From Catenaria anguillulae PL171 (lineage: Eukaryota > Blastocladiomycota > Blastocladiomycetes > Blastocladiales > Catenariaceae), in contig MCFL01000029.1 in NCBI GenBank assembly GCA_002102555.1, positions 186,001-250,000 on the forward strand: DNA of 64,000 nt. Direction: 5' to 3'. This document shows, one piece after another, positions 30,194 through 40,814 of the stretch. The notes under the pieces are model-generated. The model was not told the DNA's origin. It ran no database searches and saw only the letters and a program-made list of their open reading frames with translations. Within the stretch, counting starts at the first letter, position 1. Every line of letters begins with the position of its first letter. Made by a program: the position numbers and the translations under genes.

Positions 30194-32752
30194 AGCTCAC
30201 TATGTACCGACTCGTAACCTTTTTTTGCTTGTCCAATATTTATTTCCACATGTCGGCTCAGCATAGACGGCGTTTTGACTCGGTGCTTCCATCAATATTA
30301 TTTATATTTGGTCAGATCCGCTTGTCGACCGTGACATGTGCGATTTCGTGACCCAAGAAAGGCTCGAGAAAAGTGCACGCACTTGATGAAAGAGCCGTTC
30401 CAAAGGAGAAACTTGAACGGCAAGTTGCCTCCTCTTCACGAGGATCCACGAGGATCGTATGCTTGGCCACGACAGTCGCCAGGTCAGTTGTCGAATGTAT
30501 ATCGTTGCCACAGGCAGCAAATGGACAAGTACGAGTTGCCGTTCAGCTAGCGCCTCGCAATCAAGACAATCGGCCCTTGCAGCCCGCAATTGTGGGTGGG
30601 AACTTGCCCACAAGACAGTCATCGTCGTGGCATGCAGCACGAAAATGACTGTGCTGGACGCGATTCACAAGGATGGCCATGGGGGCCATCGTCGCGACGA
30701 ATTATTCTGCCCTCAGATTCAGATATGGATGACATGCGCAAGGACCGTATCCGCATATATATTCGACTCGGACTTACCAAGCGAGTGGGTCGCTCGGTTG
30801 TCGTATGTATGGGTGTGGAAAGGCCGACCTGCGACGCAAGTGAGTGCAAAAGTGAATGTTCTCTCGAATGAAAGCAGATCAAATTGAGCCAAGCCCCAGT
30901 GCATTTCTGTCTGATCCATTTCTTTATATGATATTGGAATGAATCCTTATTTAGCAGGAATATGTAAGAAACAGTGACAAAATGAGGGCAACCACAAAAG
31001 GAGTCCGGCACACTACAGCTTGGCGCAGGGTTCGAACCGCGTCCGGCAAGAGCCCCACTGACCCAAACTGGCGTGTCATGCGTGCGCGCCATCATTCCCC
31101 TTGAATGCAGTTGCTAGCCGAGCGACCAGGACCACCGAGTTTAGAGTTTAGGGGGATATCCAGTGTGGGGTGATGGGAACATCGACGGCCAAGTAAGTGC
31201 CCAACGAGTTCAGTTCAAGTTTCGCCTCGATGCGACGATGAACAACATGATGACGCGTTTCGTTTCCCAATCAGTCGTATACATGTAGGTACGCCCAAAC
31301 CAGATCTGGGCACAGCGTATGGCGACGGTCACGGGACTCTGAAAACCTTTGGACTTTGTTTTTGTTGCCCTTTTCCTTCAGACATTTCGAGCACAAATCG
31401 AACGCATTATTTACCGACTCACCAACTGACATTGTCCTCTTTTTCGAACCAAGTATGGTCGAAATGAAGTAGGCTGAAAGTACATAAGGATGTACATTCT
31501 TGGGCCATTCCATCCTCTTTCTCTTATGCTATGTATGTCAGTTTGGCCTGGTCAGCTACCAATTTCTTGCAGCGCCATTGATTTATAGCAAAATAGTATA
31601 GTATTTGATGACGTCCATTCGACATGAAACTTTGCTCCATCTTGGCCGTCAACCCAGTTTGCGGTCAGTGCACATTGTCCGACCATTGTCCCAAGTCTCG
31701 TCCAGCTGCGAGACATTGTTCAATGGCTTCATTTCTTCCTTGACAAGGATTCACAACCAACCCAACCGCACATCCACCGAATTGTGAACAAGTAATGGAA
31801 TATTATTTATTTGACCTGGCCAAAACAACCCACACTTGTCCAAGCATGCGCGGCTCCGATCCCATCCACTCGATCCGTCATCCCATCCACACCATCCGTC
31901 GCACGTCCACGGCCGACCCGACACCTGAGTCCACGGCCAACCCGACACCTCAGCAAATCGATCGCTACGACGCTCTCGTGCCCTACATATCCACCATCCT
32001 TTCTTCAACCGCTCAGCGTGACCCTCACATGTGGGTGTTTCACGACTCGCATGACACGCTTAAGCTCGAGTACATTGCCCAACCTCCCCGCGCGGAACGC
32101 GGCAACGACAGGCGCGGCCACGATGAACGAATGCACTTGGCGCACGGCAAGATGGTTTTTGTTCCCAAGTCGTAGGATTGGCGGGATGGGATGTTGGTCA
32201 ATCGATTGGAACGGCGGCATACGACCGTGGGGATCCGCGCAACCCCGTGGTGGATGAGATCTTGTATGTGCTGCAGACGAGTATGCACCACTTTCATGGG
32301 TTGTTTGAGGTGAATGGCGAAAGCAGCGACTTGGACGACGAGTATGAGGAGGAGGAGGAGCAGGATCGGTATTACGAGGACGACTTTGACGAGGATGAGC
32401 GGTACTATCGCGAGGAGCAGGAGGAGAGAAATCGGAACATGGACTTGACTGCATGCGATAAAGAGTGCGGGTATTGTGGCCATTGCCCGTACTGAGGAGG
32501 AAACAGTGGGCGAGCAAGCTGGTGTGTATGTGTGCGTTTGAATGTTATGTGACGTAATACTTGTCCGAGTCTCAGCCTGCAAGGTTCACGAGAAACCTAA
32601 TGAAGGAAAAAAAGTGATGTGTTCCGAGTGACTTACTCATTGGTAGACTCAGCTTGGCGGCGACCGTCCGTCTGTCCCTGTTGCACCGCCCAGATCCTGG
32701 GCCGTTGGTATGATGTTACTTGTGCCTTGCTTACTGCGGTTGCCGACGAGTG
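30193..32752 (-). repeat. Right arm of the large inverted repeat, lacking Ctk3
   Basis: Reverse complement of 20785-23243 (as 30193-32665), joined directly to the reverse complement of 19233-19317 (as 32666-32752). The junction at 32665/32666 removes the equivalent of 19318-20784, which holds nearly all of CTK3 and its promoter. The arm is bounded on both sides by the direct repeats A and B with no leftover bases. Confidence 0.93.
31795..32495 (+). pseudogene. Small duplicated gene, right copy, in two frames
   Basis: Counterpart of the gene at 20957-21663. The first frame (31795-32175) and the second (32178-32495) are again offset by one base at the same GTTTTTGTTCCC sequence. Differences from the left copy are few: Leu to Met in RDPH(L/M)WVF, a two-residue deletion in the basic Gly-rich loop, VEY to AAY, and Gln to His in the C-terminal Cys cluster. 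The acidic segment is unchanged. Function unknown. Either both copies descend from an already broken gene, or an unrecognised intron or recoding joins the frames. Confidence 0.5.
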
Positions 32753-33104
32753 ATACCTAGTTGCCCTCGGCACGCATTGTCGGCATTCTTCTTTGCATCG
32801 CGGATTTATACCTTGAACATTCCGACGTATGTTTACTCACGCCGTTTTCTTTGTTATAATTTGTCGCCATCGCACGACATGCGACATGAGTGCGTACGAA
32901 TCTTGTGTATCTCATACCTACCTCGGACCATGCATCCTCCGGGAAGGGATGTCGGGAGATGGCGGGGCAGGTTGACGGCACCAATCCGACGCGAGCTGCA
33001 CGCACTTGCCTTGCCCTGCATGCTTCCCATGTCCCTCATGGTCGTCAGAAATGACCAAAATAATGTAGGCTTTTAAACAGCCTACCCTGAATTAGACTCA
33101 TCAT
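32753..33104 (+). repeat. Direct repeat B (right flank of the right inverted-repeat arm)
   Basis: Same-orientation, diverged copy of 29912-30193. It starts ATACCTAGTTGCCCTCGGCA and ends GACTCATCAT, and carries an extra segment around 32920-32970. It begins on the base after the inverted-repeat arm ends. Confidence 0.85.
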
Positions 33105-33931
33105 CAAGAATGACTTCACAGTAATACAGGCGTCACGAAATCGGGAGCAAGAGCAGCAAACGTGGCGTCGAGATTGTGCCAAGACTCGGAGCATATGGGA
33201 GCGGCTTAACGGGCAAATGTTGCTCGATAGTACTTGTCGCTGGGACGAACCAAGAGAGTACCACCGCCAGATACTGATTGGACGACAAAAAAAAAGGTAT
33301 GAGCAAGGTGCCTCGGACATATGCTCTAGCGCAGTGAACAATCAGGGACACCCGCTGAAGAAAATGACTCAAATGTATGCTCCGTGCATGGTTGCGTGCA
33401 CGGCGTAGGATCGAGAGTGGGTCCTGCTGAGGAGCATGGGCAACGAGTGTACCATGTGAGACACAGATTTGGGTGAGACCTTCCAGCTTGAGTCTTTTTC
33501 TGGGTGCACGACCGAGCACGCTGTATGCATGTGGCCACTATTCTTGGACCACGAATGCGCAGTGCCATAGCAGTAAATTAGAGTGGCGACAGAGCATTTG
33601 TCCGCCTCCGCCACAGCGAGTGAGCGGGAACTCGACGCGCGGGACAGGGATGACTGGTGCATGGCTCTGGAGCGAGCCGATGCCAAAATTCATTGGTAAC
33701 GGCCACTTCATTCGCAACGGTGTCTCGTCGATGATGCTGGCCTGAAGCTTCCAAAAGCTATAAAGAGCCCGATCTACCCCTGGGACTTTTCCCACACCTG
33801 CATCCCTCATCAGACTGCACTTCCATCCCGTCCCCACTCGAGATCCGCTGCCTTCTTACCCCATAGACCCACCTACTACACGCGCAAGCCCCTCACATTG
33901 CACTGTCACCTTCCCCGTGTTTCTTTCCAAA
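33105..33931. other. Intergenic region upstream of the tyrosinase gene
   Basis: No conserved frame on either strand. An A9 run lies at about 33288. A TATA box at 33759 and a CCACCTACTACACG-type pyrimidine-rich leader precede the tyrosinase ATG. Confidence 0.5.
33759..33765 (+). promoter_or_regulatory. TATA box of the tyrosinase gene
   Basis: TATAAAG in the context aagcTATAAAGagcc, 167 bases before the tyrosinase start codon. It is the best core-promoter match seen in the window. Confidence 0.45.
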
Positions 33932-35472
33932 ATGCGCTCCCCTGTCCCCATTCTCGCTGTCATGCTCTTGGCGTATGCTGCGCTTGCCTCTGCAGCATGC
34001 CAGCAAGTCCGCATACGTCGTCCGTACTCGTCTCTGTCACAAAAGGAGCGCGCCGATTACGCCAAGGCCATCAACACCATGAAGCAATCGGGTGCTTTGG
34101 ATCGCATGACGCTCAAGCACCGCACTGGAATCAAGTATCACATGGTATGAATCGGATGTGTTTGATCATTTCATCACGTCTCCATGTACACTAATTTTAG
34201 TCTGTCCGTTCTACATCATCGATCATCAGACGACTCAATTCCTTCCCATGCACCGTGCCATCCTCAAGGAGTTTGAAGACGAACTCATCAAAGCCAACCC
34301 TGCCATCCAAGGTCTGCCGTACTGGGACGAGCTCGCCGACTCTGCCGCTCCGCTCTCCTCGACCATGTTTGCCACAGACGGTGTCAGCGCGATGCAACCG
34401 GGCGCGCTGACCGCCCCATTCGCGGGTCTCACGGACGACTCTGGCCGTGTTGTCCAACGCCGCCCGCGCTCCACAATCAGCGGCAAGTTCAACTGGATCC
34501 CGTCGTCGGTCAGCATGGCCGCTGCACTCAAGTCATTCAAGACATTTGGCGAAATGAGTGGCGTGGTTGAAGTCGTTCCGTACAATGCTTACCATGGCAT
34601 GATTGGCGGGCATATGGGCGATCCGCGCATCTCGCCTGCCGACCCGGTGTTTTACTTGCACCATTGTTACATTGACTTGTTGTGGGCCGTATGGCAGGGG
34701 TTGGCACCCGAAAACGTGGTCAATTTTGGAAACGGAACCGGGCGAGTTGGAGGTCAAGGTGGGCGACGGGACGGTCTTGTACGAGAACAAGTGGAAGAAT
34801 GCCGACATGATCAAGTACGAGGACCAGCTGTGCTACCGCTACGAGTCGGCATTGGTGCCGCCGCCGCTATCGTCTTCGAATGCCGGCAATAGCGCGAACG
34901 GTTCCGGGAATGGAGGCAAGGCCAAGAAACTTGGCTTCTTCAGCAAGCTGTGGAAGGGAATCAAGGGAGTGTTTGGCGGCGGCAAATCGTCTGGTGGTCA
35001 CAAGCAGCAAGATGTCATCGTCTCGACCAACGAATCCACAAACAGCTTTCCGACCAACGCGACTACCTTTGTGCATGGCGTCGACCCGCTGCCCGAATTG
35101 GTGATTCGTCAACTCATGCCCACCATGGATCTCGATATGGCCATCAAGAAGGTGCGCGCGGCAGAACGCAAGGTCAACGAGATTGCTGCGCAACTGGCCG
35201 CGCAAGTGGAAAAGGACTTGGCGAGTGCCAAGAATGAGAAAGAGGCCGAAAAGGTGGCTGATGCTGTGCCCACTGTTCAAGACTTGGTTGCGGGCAACAC
35301 CCGTAAAGCCGATGACGAAGGCAAAGTCAACGGTCCCAAGAAGGCGATCAAGGAGCAAGCACAGGACGAGCAACCGGCGGTGACCCATAAAGTCGAAGAG
35401 AATGGTGCGGAAAGAGCTGCTTTTGGCTTGGCTACTGTTGTTGCCACCATCATCAGCTCTCTTTTCATGTAA
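33932..35472 (+). CDS. Secreted tyrosinase with C-terminal extension and GPI-like signal, one frame break
   Basis: Exons 33932-34144 and 34230-35472 (donor GTATGA, acceptor ATCAG). A signal peptide covers about residues 1-22. CuA histidines are probably the His in LKHRTG, the His in KYHM and the His in TQFLPMHR; the spacing KYH...MHR fits the family only with the 34230 acceptor. CuB is YHGMIGGHM and DPVFYLHHCYIDLLWAVWQ. After FGN near 34730 the frame moves by one base at a TTTT run, and the rest reads ETEPGELEVKVGDG to LCYRYESA, the normal end of the core domain. A 200-residue tail follows: Ser/Gly linker, a basic amphipathic segment (KLGFFSKLWKGIKGVFGGGK), charged helix, and a hydrophobic C-terminus (AAFGLATVVATIISSLFM) suited to a GPI anchor. 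The product would oxidise phenols for melanin-like pigment at the cell surface. Confidence 0.82.
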
Positions 35473-35803
35473 AGATCGCGAGAAAGTGAAGATCTTTGGC
35501 GATGGTTGCCTTCATCACACTGGTTTTGCAAGTTATCGTTCAAGGTTCTTTGTAGTATCACTTCAAATTAGTCAAATGTTCTCACATTCTATGTCCTTAC
35601 GATTTTATCGACACTTGCCCATCATCAGGCGTATTTGCCCAGCGACTGGCTGTCTCAACTTTCGTTGCGTGGACGGCCGGACGGGAAGCGGACGGAAATC
35701 GAAGGACTCGCCACGAACCACTTTGAATCTGTCACTGATTACGACAGCCACACATCCCCTGATCTGGTTAAAAGATTGTAAATACCTCAGACAAGACACA
35801 GCA
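35473..35803. other. Short intergenic region
   Basis: 331 bases between the tyrosinase stop and the next ATG. The following gene's frame is open through it, but the first ATG with a family-like N-terminus is at 35804. No other signal is seen. Confidence 0.45.
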
Positions 35804-38337
35804 ATGAAAAGCATGAAACCGAAATGTTTGCCAACTCGCCCGTTTACCGACTACTTGCCTGTCGAGCTCGTCCTGTCTGTTTTTGCCCTGGCAAGTCCAT
35901 CATCAACGCTGCCGTCGTCGACTGGCGCCGTCCACGCGATGCTTGTCTCACCGGAGAATGTACTTGTCCGGCGGTCGTGGCGAAACCGGGTCTTGCTCGG
36001 CGACGGAACCTTTACAATCTGCGACTGGGAAACGGAGCTGACAAACGAGCAAGAGGAATACTTTGATGCGCCACAGCTTGTCGGCTCTCATCCACTTTTC
36101 ATGCTTCGTGCCCAGCTCAAGGGTGCACAGGGCAGAAGCACACCAGCCTATGCCGCATCTCAGGCTCCGTCCGTTCCGCCGGCGCATCCCTTGGTCTCCT
36201 TGGATTACGTCACCTACTTGTATTCGCCCACTGGTCCATTTACTCCGAAACTGGCAATCATTGCCGCCGACGACTCGGCAATTGGAACGGAGTTGGATCG
36301 GTTGTGGAGGCATCATTTCGGTTGGCGGCCGCGGTGGGATGATGAGAACGACGAGCAAGATGAAGAGCAAGCCGACGACGAACCCGAGGTTGGCGAGCAG
36401 AATGCAGGGGCAAGCGGAGTCGCAGCGCAAGCGGGTGGGCCGCCCGATACGCAACCTCAAGCGCGGGCACCTGCCAAAGTCCCACTTTACTCTTGGTGGC
36501 AACCCATCCCAGATGCATTTCATGTCGTTTTTTACCTCATTCGTTCAGGCCAACTCGATGCTCTCGAACACGCTCTGGTCCGACTCGTGCAGCACATCCC
36601 CGGCCTCGTCACCATTGCTGCCGGGGCCTCTCGCTGGTGCATGCTGTGCCTTGACGACCGTTCACGCACCCGCGATTATTTTTCTATCCTGATCGAGGAA
36701 GAACCCGACGCGGAAATGACCTTCAGCGAGTTTCTGATCACCGTCACCATGTTCGAATGGTCTTTACCGACATTGGAAACGGTCTTACGTGCGCTCAACC
36801 TGTCCGCTAACATCGTTCTGTCCGTGGCCAACGGCTCTATCTTTCAATCTCGCTTCCTCAGCTTCATCGAGGGCATGACCGATGCAGACCGCGTGATGGA
36901 GCTCGCAAATTGGCTTGAGCGCCATGATGCTCCATTCGCGCTATTCCCCTTATCGCATAAGTCGCGGGCCCTGTCCATGTTTTCACGCTTGCTTTTTGAA
37001 CACGATTTGCCAAGTGCAGCAAGAGCGTCAGATCCAGAGGCGGCCAACGCTCAAGTTGAAAACGCCATTTGCGGCTTCATTTTGGCTTCGGGTCATGGAG
37101 TAAAAGTTATGACGATTGCCATGGAAAAGCAGCTGTTGAGCGTCAATGGATGGGGATACGTTTTGGAGCAGCGTACACGTTTCACGCACCGTGGCGATAC
37201 GTTGTTGGCGGCATTGCAAGAGACTCTGTGTGAGACTGCCATGTGGAAAGACGTTGTACATCAAGGTATGTTGATATTGCCAGATGGCTGCTTTTGGCAT
37301 CACCCTTACTCAATCGCTCTTCTTTCACAGCCATCATCCACAGCATGGCTTATCAGAACTTGAACTATTTCGCTCGTGCGCGGACCTTACTCATCAACTA
37401 TCTCGTCGATCTCGATATCGACCCAGTCGACTATTTATTTGACCATGCAGCAACATGGACCAACGAGCAACTCGTCAAGCTCTTTTCCACGAGTCCAGAG
37501 CTGCCGTGGTCGCGTCCAACAGCACTGTCGCACGCTCTCGACCGGTTCTTTCACGAGTCGCCGTCCACTTTGACGTACAAGTGTCGATTCTTTTACGAGC
37601 AGCTCGCAAGCAACAAGGTCCACATTGTTTGTACCCTCTTTCGCATGTGCTTGAAAGCATCTGGCCACCAAAGCATTGATCCGACCCCCGACCTGCATTC
37701 ATCCGTTCCAGAATGGCTTGCCCAATTCAGCCATCAGCACATGGCATTGCTCATAATGGGATTCTTGCACGTGTTTGGCCCGCTCGACTCGGCCAACCAG
37801 CTTGACCTTGCCACTCCCGAAAGCGCTCTTGATGTATTGCGCGCTGCCTGGGTCGCACGACTTCCGCCACCCGGAGAGGTGGCACCGACACTGACGTCCT
37901 CGCTGCCAGTCCCATTCGCACACAATCTATTCGATCTCGCAGCAGCTGTTACCGCCAAGGGGATTTATGAAGGATTCCGCAGTACTCCCGAAATGGCCAG
38001 CCGTGTCAAGATGATGTGCAAGCTGTTGGTTGACCTGGATCCCGATCTGGTCTTGATTGCCATGGATTGCAACTGGGAGCGTGGTGCTGAAGCAGTCAAG
38101 GACCAGTTTGACTTGAATGACATGGCGGCGGCGTCGTTCTCTCGGTCGATTGCGGGGATGTGCATGTTGACGCCTGTGACCGTGCTATCGGAAGCGCTTG
38201 CGGTGTACGAGTTGCAAAAGGAATCGAGGTCGAGGATCAAGGAATTGCTGGAGTTGCGGCTCAAGGTTGAGTATGCGCAAGCTGAGGTAGCTGTACGGGT
38301 GGATATTCTCTTGAATCAATTGAGAAAGATAGAGTAG
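35804..38337 (+). CDS. F-box-like protein with long helical C-terminus (lineage-type family)
   Basis: Exons 35804-37265 and 37331-38337 with a 65-base GTATGT...CAG intron; 822 residues. The N-terminus (TDYLPVELVLSVFALASP, then VRRSWRNRVLLGDGT) has the LP-x-EL and S-W-R pattern of an F-box, the Skp1-binding module of SCF ubiquitin ligases. An acidic Asp/Glu/Gln low-complexity region (about residues 180-220) precedes about 600 residues of mostly helical sequence with repeating Leu patterns and no catalytic motif. A broken relative lies at 17888-18935 and shares RNRVLLGDGT exactly. The role is probably substrate recruitment, but the family is not one I can name. The C-terminal 60 residues form a charged helix (SRSRIKELLELRLKVEYAQA). 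Confidence 0.65.
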
Positions 38338-38744
38338 TCGGCTCTTGTTGATGATGTGTCCACATTCCCCTTCTTGCTCTGTCGCTGTATCAATTCCATT
38401 GTCTTGCGCCTAAGCTGTTTCCCATCCATCGCCACACAGCCGGAACGATGGCAAACAAGAGTCAGTCGTCAAAAGCGATCGGCGGACTTGGGCGATCCTC
38501 TTTCCTACGCTGGTTATGTACCAGCCCATGTAATATTTGCAATGCCTCATGTCGCGACACGATTACGATTATGCTCCGACAGTATTGCGATTCCAAGCAA
38601 TTGACTGCCAAACCATACTTTACGCATTCGCATCAATACGTACCGATCCGCCAATTCCGTGCCTTGGACGCCTCACTGGTCACCGATCACCTCGTCAGCC
38701 TTCAACCCTTGAACCATCGCAATCGACATCACAATCAAGTCATC
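38338..38744. other. Intergenic region upstream of RPN3
   Basis: 407 bases holding the RPN3 promoter. The RPN3 frame is open upstream of its ATG, but that part has no conserved content. No repeat or RNA gene is seen. Confidence 0.45.
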
Positions 38745-40441
38745 ATGACCCCTCCCGCCGCCGCCACCAAGCCCGCCGCTGCAGCCCCCGCCGATGAATC
38801 TGCTGCCATGGACGTGGACGTTGTTGAGCCCGTCGTCGACCACGAAGCGCTCTTCCTCGCCGGTTCGTCGTCTCTCGACGGCCGTGACTTGGCCAATTGC
38901 ATCACGCGTTAAAACGCTCACGATCATGTGTTCGGTATTTATCACATGTTTTACATAGATATCAAGAACAATGTGCAGCTTTTGGAAAAGGCCGTGGCCG
39001 ACCTCGAAGACCGTTTTGTCACGCGTGTCTTGCGCACCACACCCTCCATCCGCAAGCGCTTGACTGCCCACTTGCTTGCGCGCGCATTGGTCCAATCACT
39101 CGTTTCGGGTATGCTAATGCCACCTTATGCCATGGTTCACTCTGTTTTTGATTGCTTAAGCGCTTCATGCGGTTATTCACAGACAGCGTCATCCGCACCA
39201 CCGTTTTGCCCTTGCTCGGCGACGTCGACACGTCGGAGGCCATGGCTGTTGACTCGTCGTCCGACGCCGCGACTGCCCCTGCCGCTCCCAAACAATCGAC
39301 GCTGCCCGAGGTCCAAGTGTACCTGGGCTTGCTTGCCATCATCTTTTTGCACGACCAACAGCGGTACACGGAGGGTATTTCGCTGTCCACGGCCGTTGTC
39401 CAGCTGATTCAATCGTCCAACCGCCGCACCCTCGACGCACTGGGTGCCAAAGTCTACTTTTACTATGCGCGGTTCCACGAACTGGTCCCTTCGGCCGCGC
39501 AACCGTCCCAAGTCCGGTCGACGCTGCTTGCTCTGCATCGCACGGCAACTTTGCGCCAAGACGACGAATCGACGGCCACATTGCTCAACCTGATCTTGCG
39601 GTCGTTGCTGCTCGCCAACCAGATTGAGCAAGCAGACAAGCTCGTTGCAAAGTCTGGCGGTTTGCCCGCAAGCGCCTCCAACACGCAAGTTGTCCGGTAC
39701 CAGTACTATGTGGGCCGCATTGCTGCGCTGCAGCTCGACTACACGGGCGCACACTCTGCGTTGCAGCAAGCCATTCGCAAGGCGCCTGGGTCGCCCGCCA
39801 CGGTTGGGTTTTTGCAAGCCGCGACCAAGCTGGCGATTCTGGTGCAGTTGCTCATGGGCGAGGTGCCTGAGCGCTCCACGTTCCGCCCACCCACGATGCG
39901 TGCGCCGCTCGAGCCGTACCGGCAGCTCGTGCTGGCTGTGCGCCAGGGCGATTTGGCCGCATTCACGGCGGCCGTGGCAAAGGGCACGCCCGTGTTTGCC
40001 AAGGACCGGACGCTGACACTGGTGCAGCGTTTGAGGCACAATGTGATCAAGACGGGCATGCGCTTGTTGTCGGTGGCCTACTCGGCCATTTCGCTCAAGG
40101 ATATTTGCTTGCGCTTGGGCTTGGACTCGGAAGAGTCGGCAGAGTACATGGTGGCCAAGGCCATTCGCGATGGTGTGCTGCAGGCCAAGATCGATCACGG
40201 GGCCGGCGTGGTGAGGAGTGGCGCGGCAGAGGCACTCGCCGATGTGTATGCGAGTCGTGAGCCGCAGTTGGCGTTCCATTCGCGCATTGCGTTTGGGCTC
40301 GAGTTGCACAATGCCAGTGTCAAGGCCATGAGGTATCCCGATCGGGTCAAGCGCGAGACGTTTGTGGACAGCGAGGAGGCCAGGGAGCTGGAAAAGGATA
40401 TTCAAATGGCGTTGGAGGAGGGAGACATGGATGATTTCTGA
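38745..40441 (+). CDS. RPN3: 26S proteasome lid subunit Rpn3 (PSMD3)
   Basis: Exons 38745-38862, 38959-39108 and 39183-40441 join in phase to 508 residues (yeast 523, human 534). The N-terminus is Ala/Pro-rich and acidic. Then come DIKNNVQLLEKAVADLEDRF, a TPR/PCI helical array (YLGLLAIIFLHDQQRYTEG, ALGAKVYFYYARFHELVP, YYVGRIAALQLDYTGAHSAL), the PCI winged helix (RHNVIKTGMRLLSVAYSAIS, then LKDICLRLGLDSEESAEYMV), and the typical end with FHSRIAFGLELHN, AMRYPD and an acidic DDF tail. Rpn3 is part of the lid that positions the deubiquitinase Rpn11. The first donor is GTTCGT. Rpn5, another lid subunit, lies 9 kb downstream on the opposite strand. Confidence 0.92.
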
Positions 40442-40814
40442 GCACGAGAGGTTTGAGGGCTCGCTGCAATGTATGTTCGAAGGAGGACGAGAGTGGATTG
40501 TCTTGTTGTTGTTGGTTTGTCTCTCTTTTTTTTTTTTTTTAATTGTTATCCACATTTCAGCCTCGTTTGTAAAAGCATCGTGTCGAATTGTTACATGTTA
40601 TTTAATATCATATGTCCTGGCGACGAAGGACAGAAAACAGTGAGTCGATGCTCGAGTGGTCTGTTCGCATCGCATCGCATCGACCAACAGCCGAAAGCCG
40701 ACAATACTTATTAGTATCTCGCGATGATGCCCACTCTGCTGGGCCAACATCCATTAGTCCCATGCATTGTTCACCCAATGAATTCCAGAGATTAGCAGCG
40801 ACTCTTCCCCACAC
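40442..40814. other. Intergenic region between RPN3 and SEN1
   Basis: 373 bases with a T15 run at about 40529-40543 in the RPN3 3' region, then the SEN1 promoter. No coding frame. Confidence 0.5.

Noticed and set aside
29912-33104. LTR retroelement with A and B as LTRs
   Set aside because: No TG...CA ends, primer site, polypurine tract, protease/reverse transcriptase/integrase frames or short target duplication. The inside is a copy of a host locus.
39173-40555. 460-codon minus-strand frame opposite RPN3
   Set aside because: RPN3 is certain on the plus strand. The antisense frame has no recognisable motif and an Arg/Leu/Gln-biased shadow composition.
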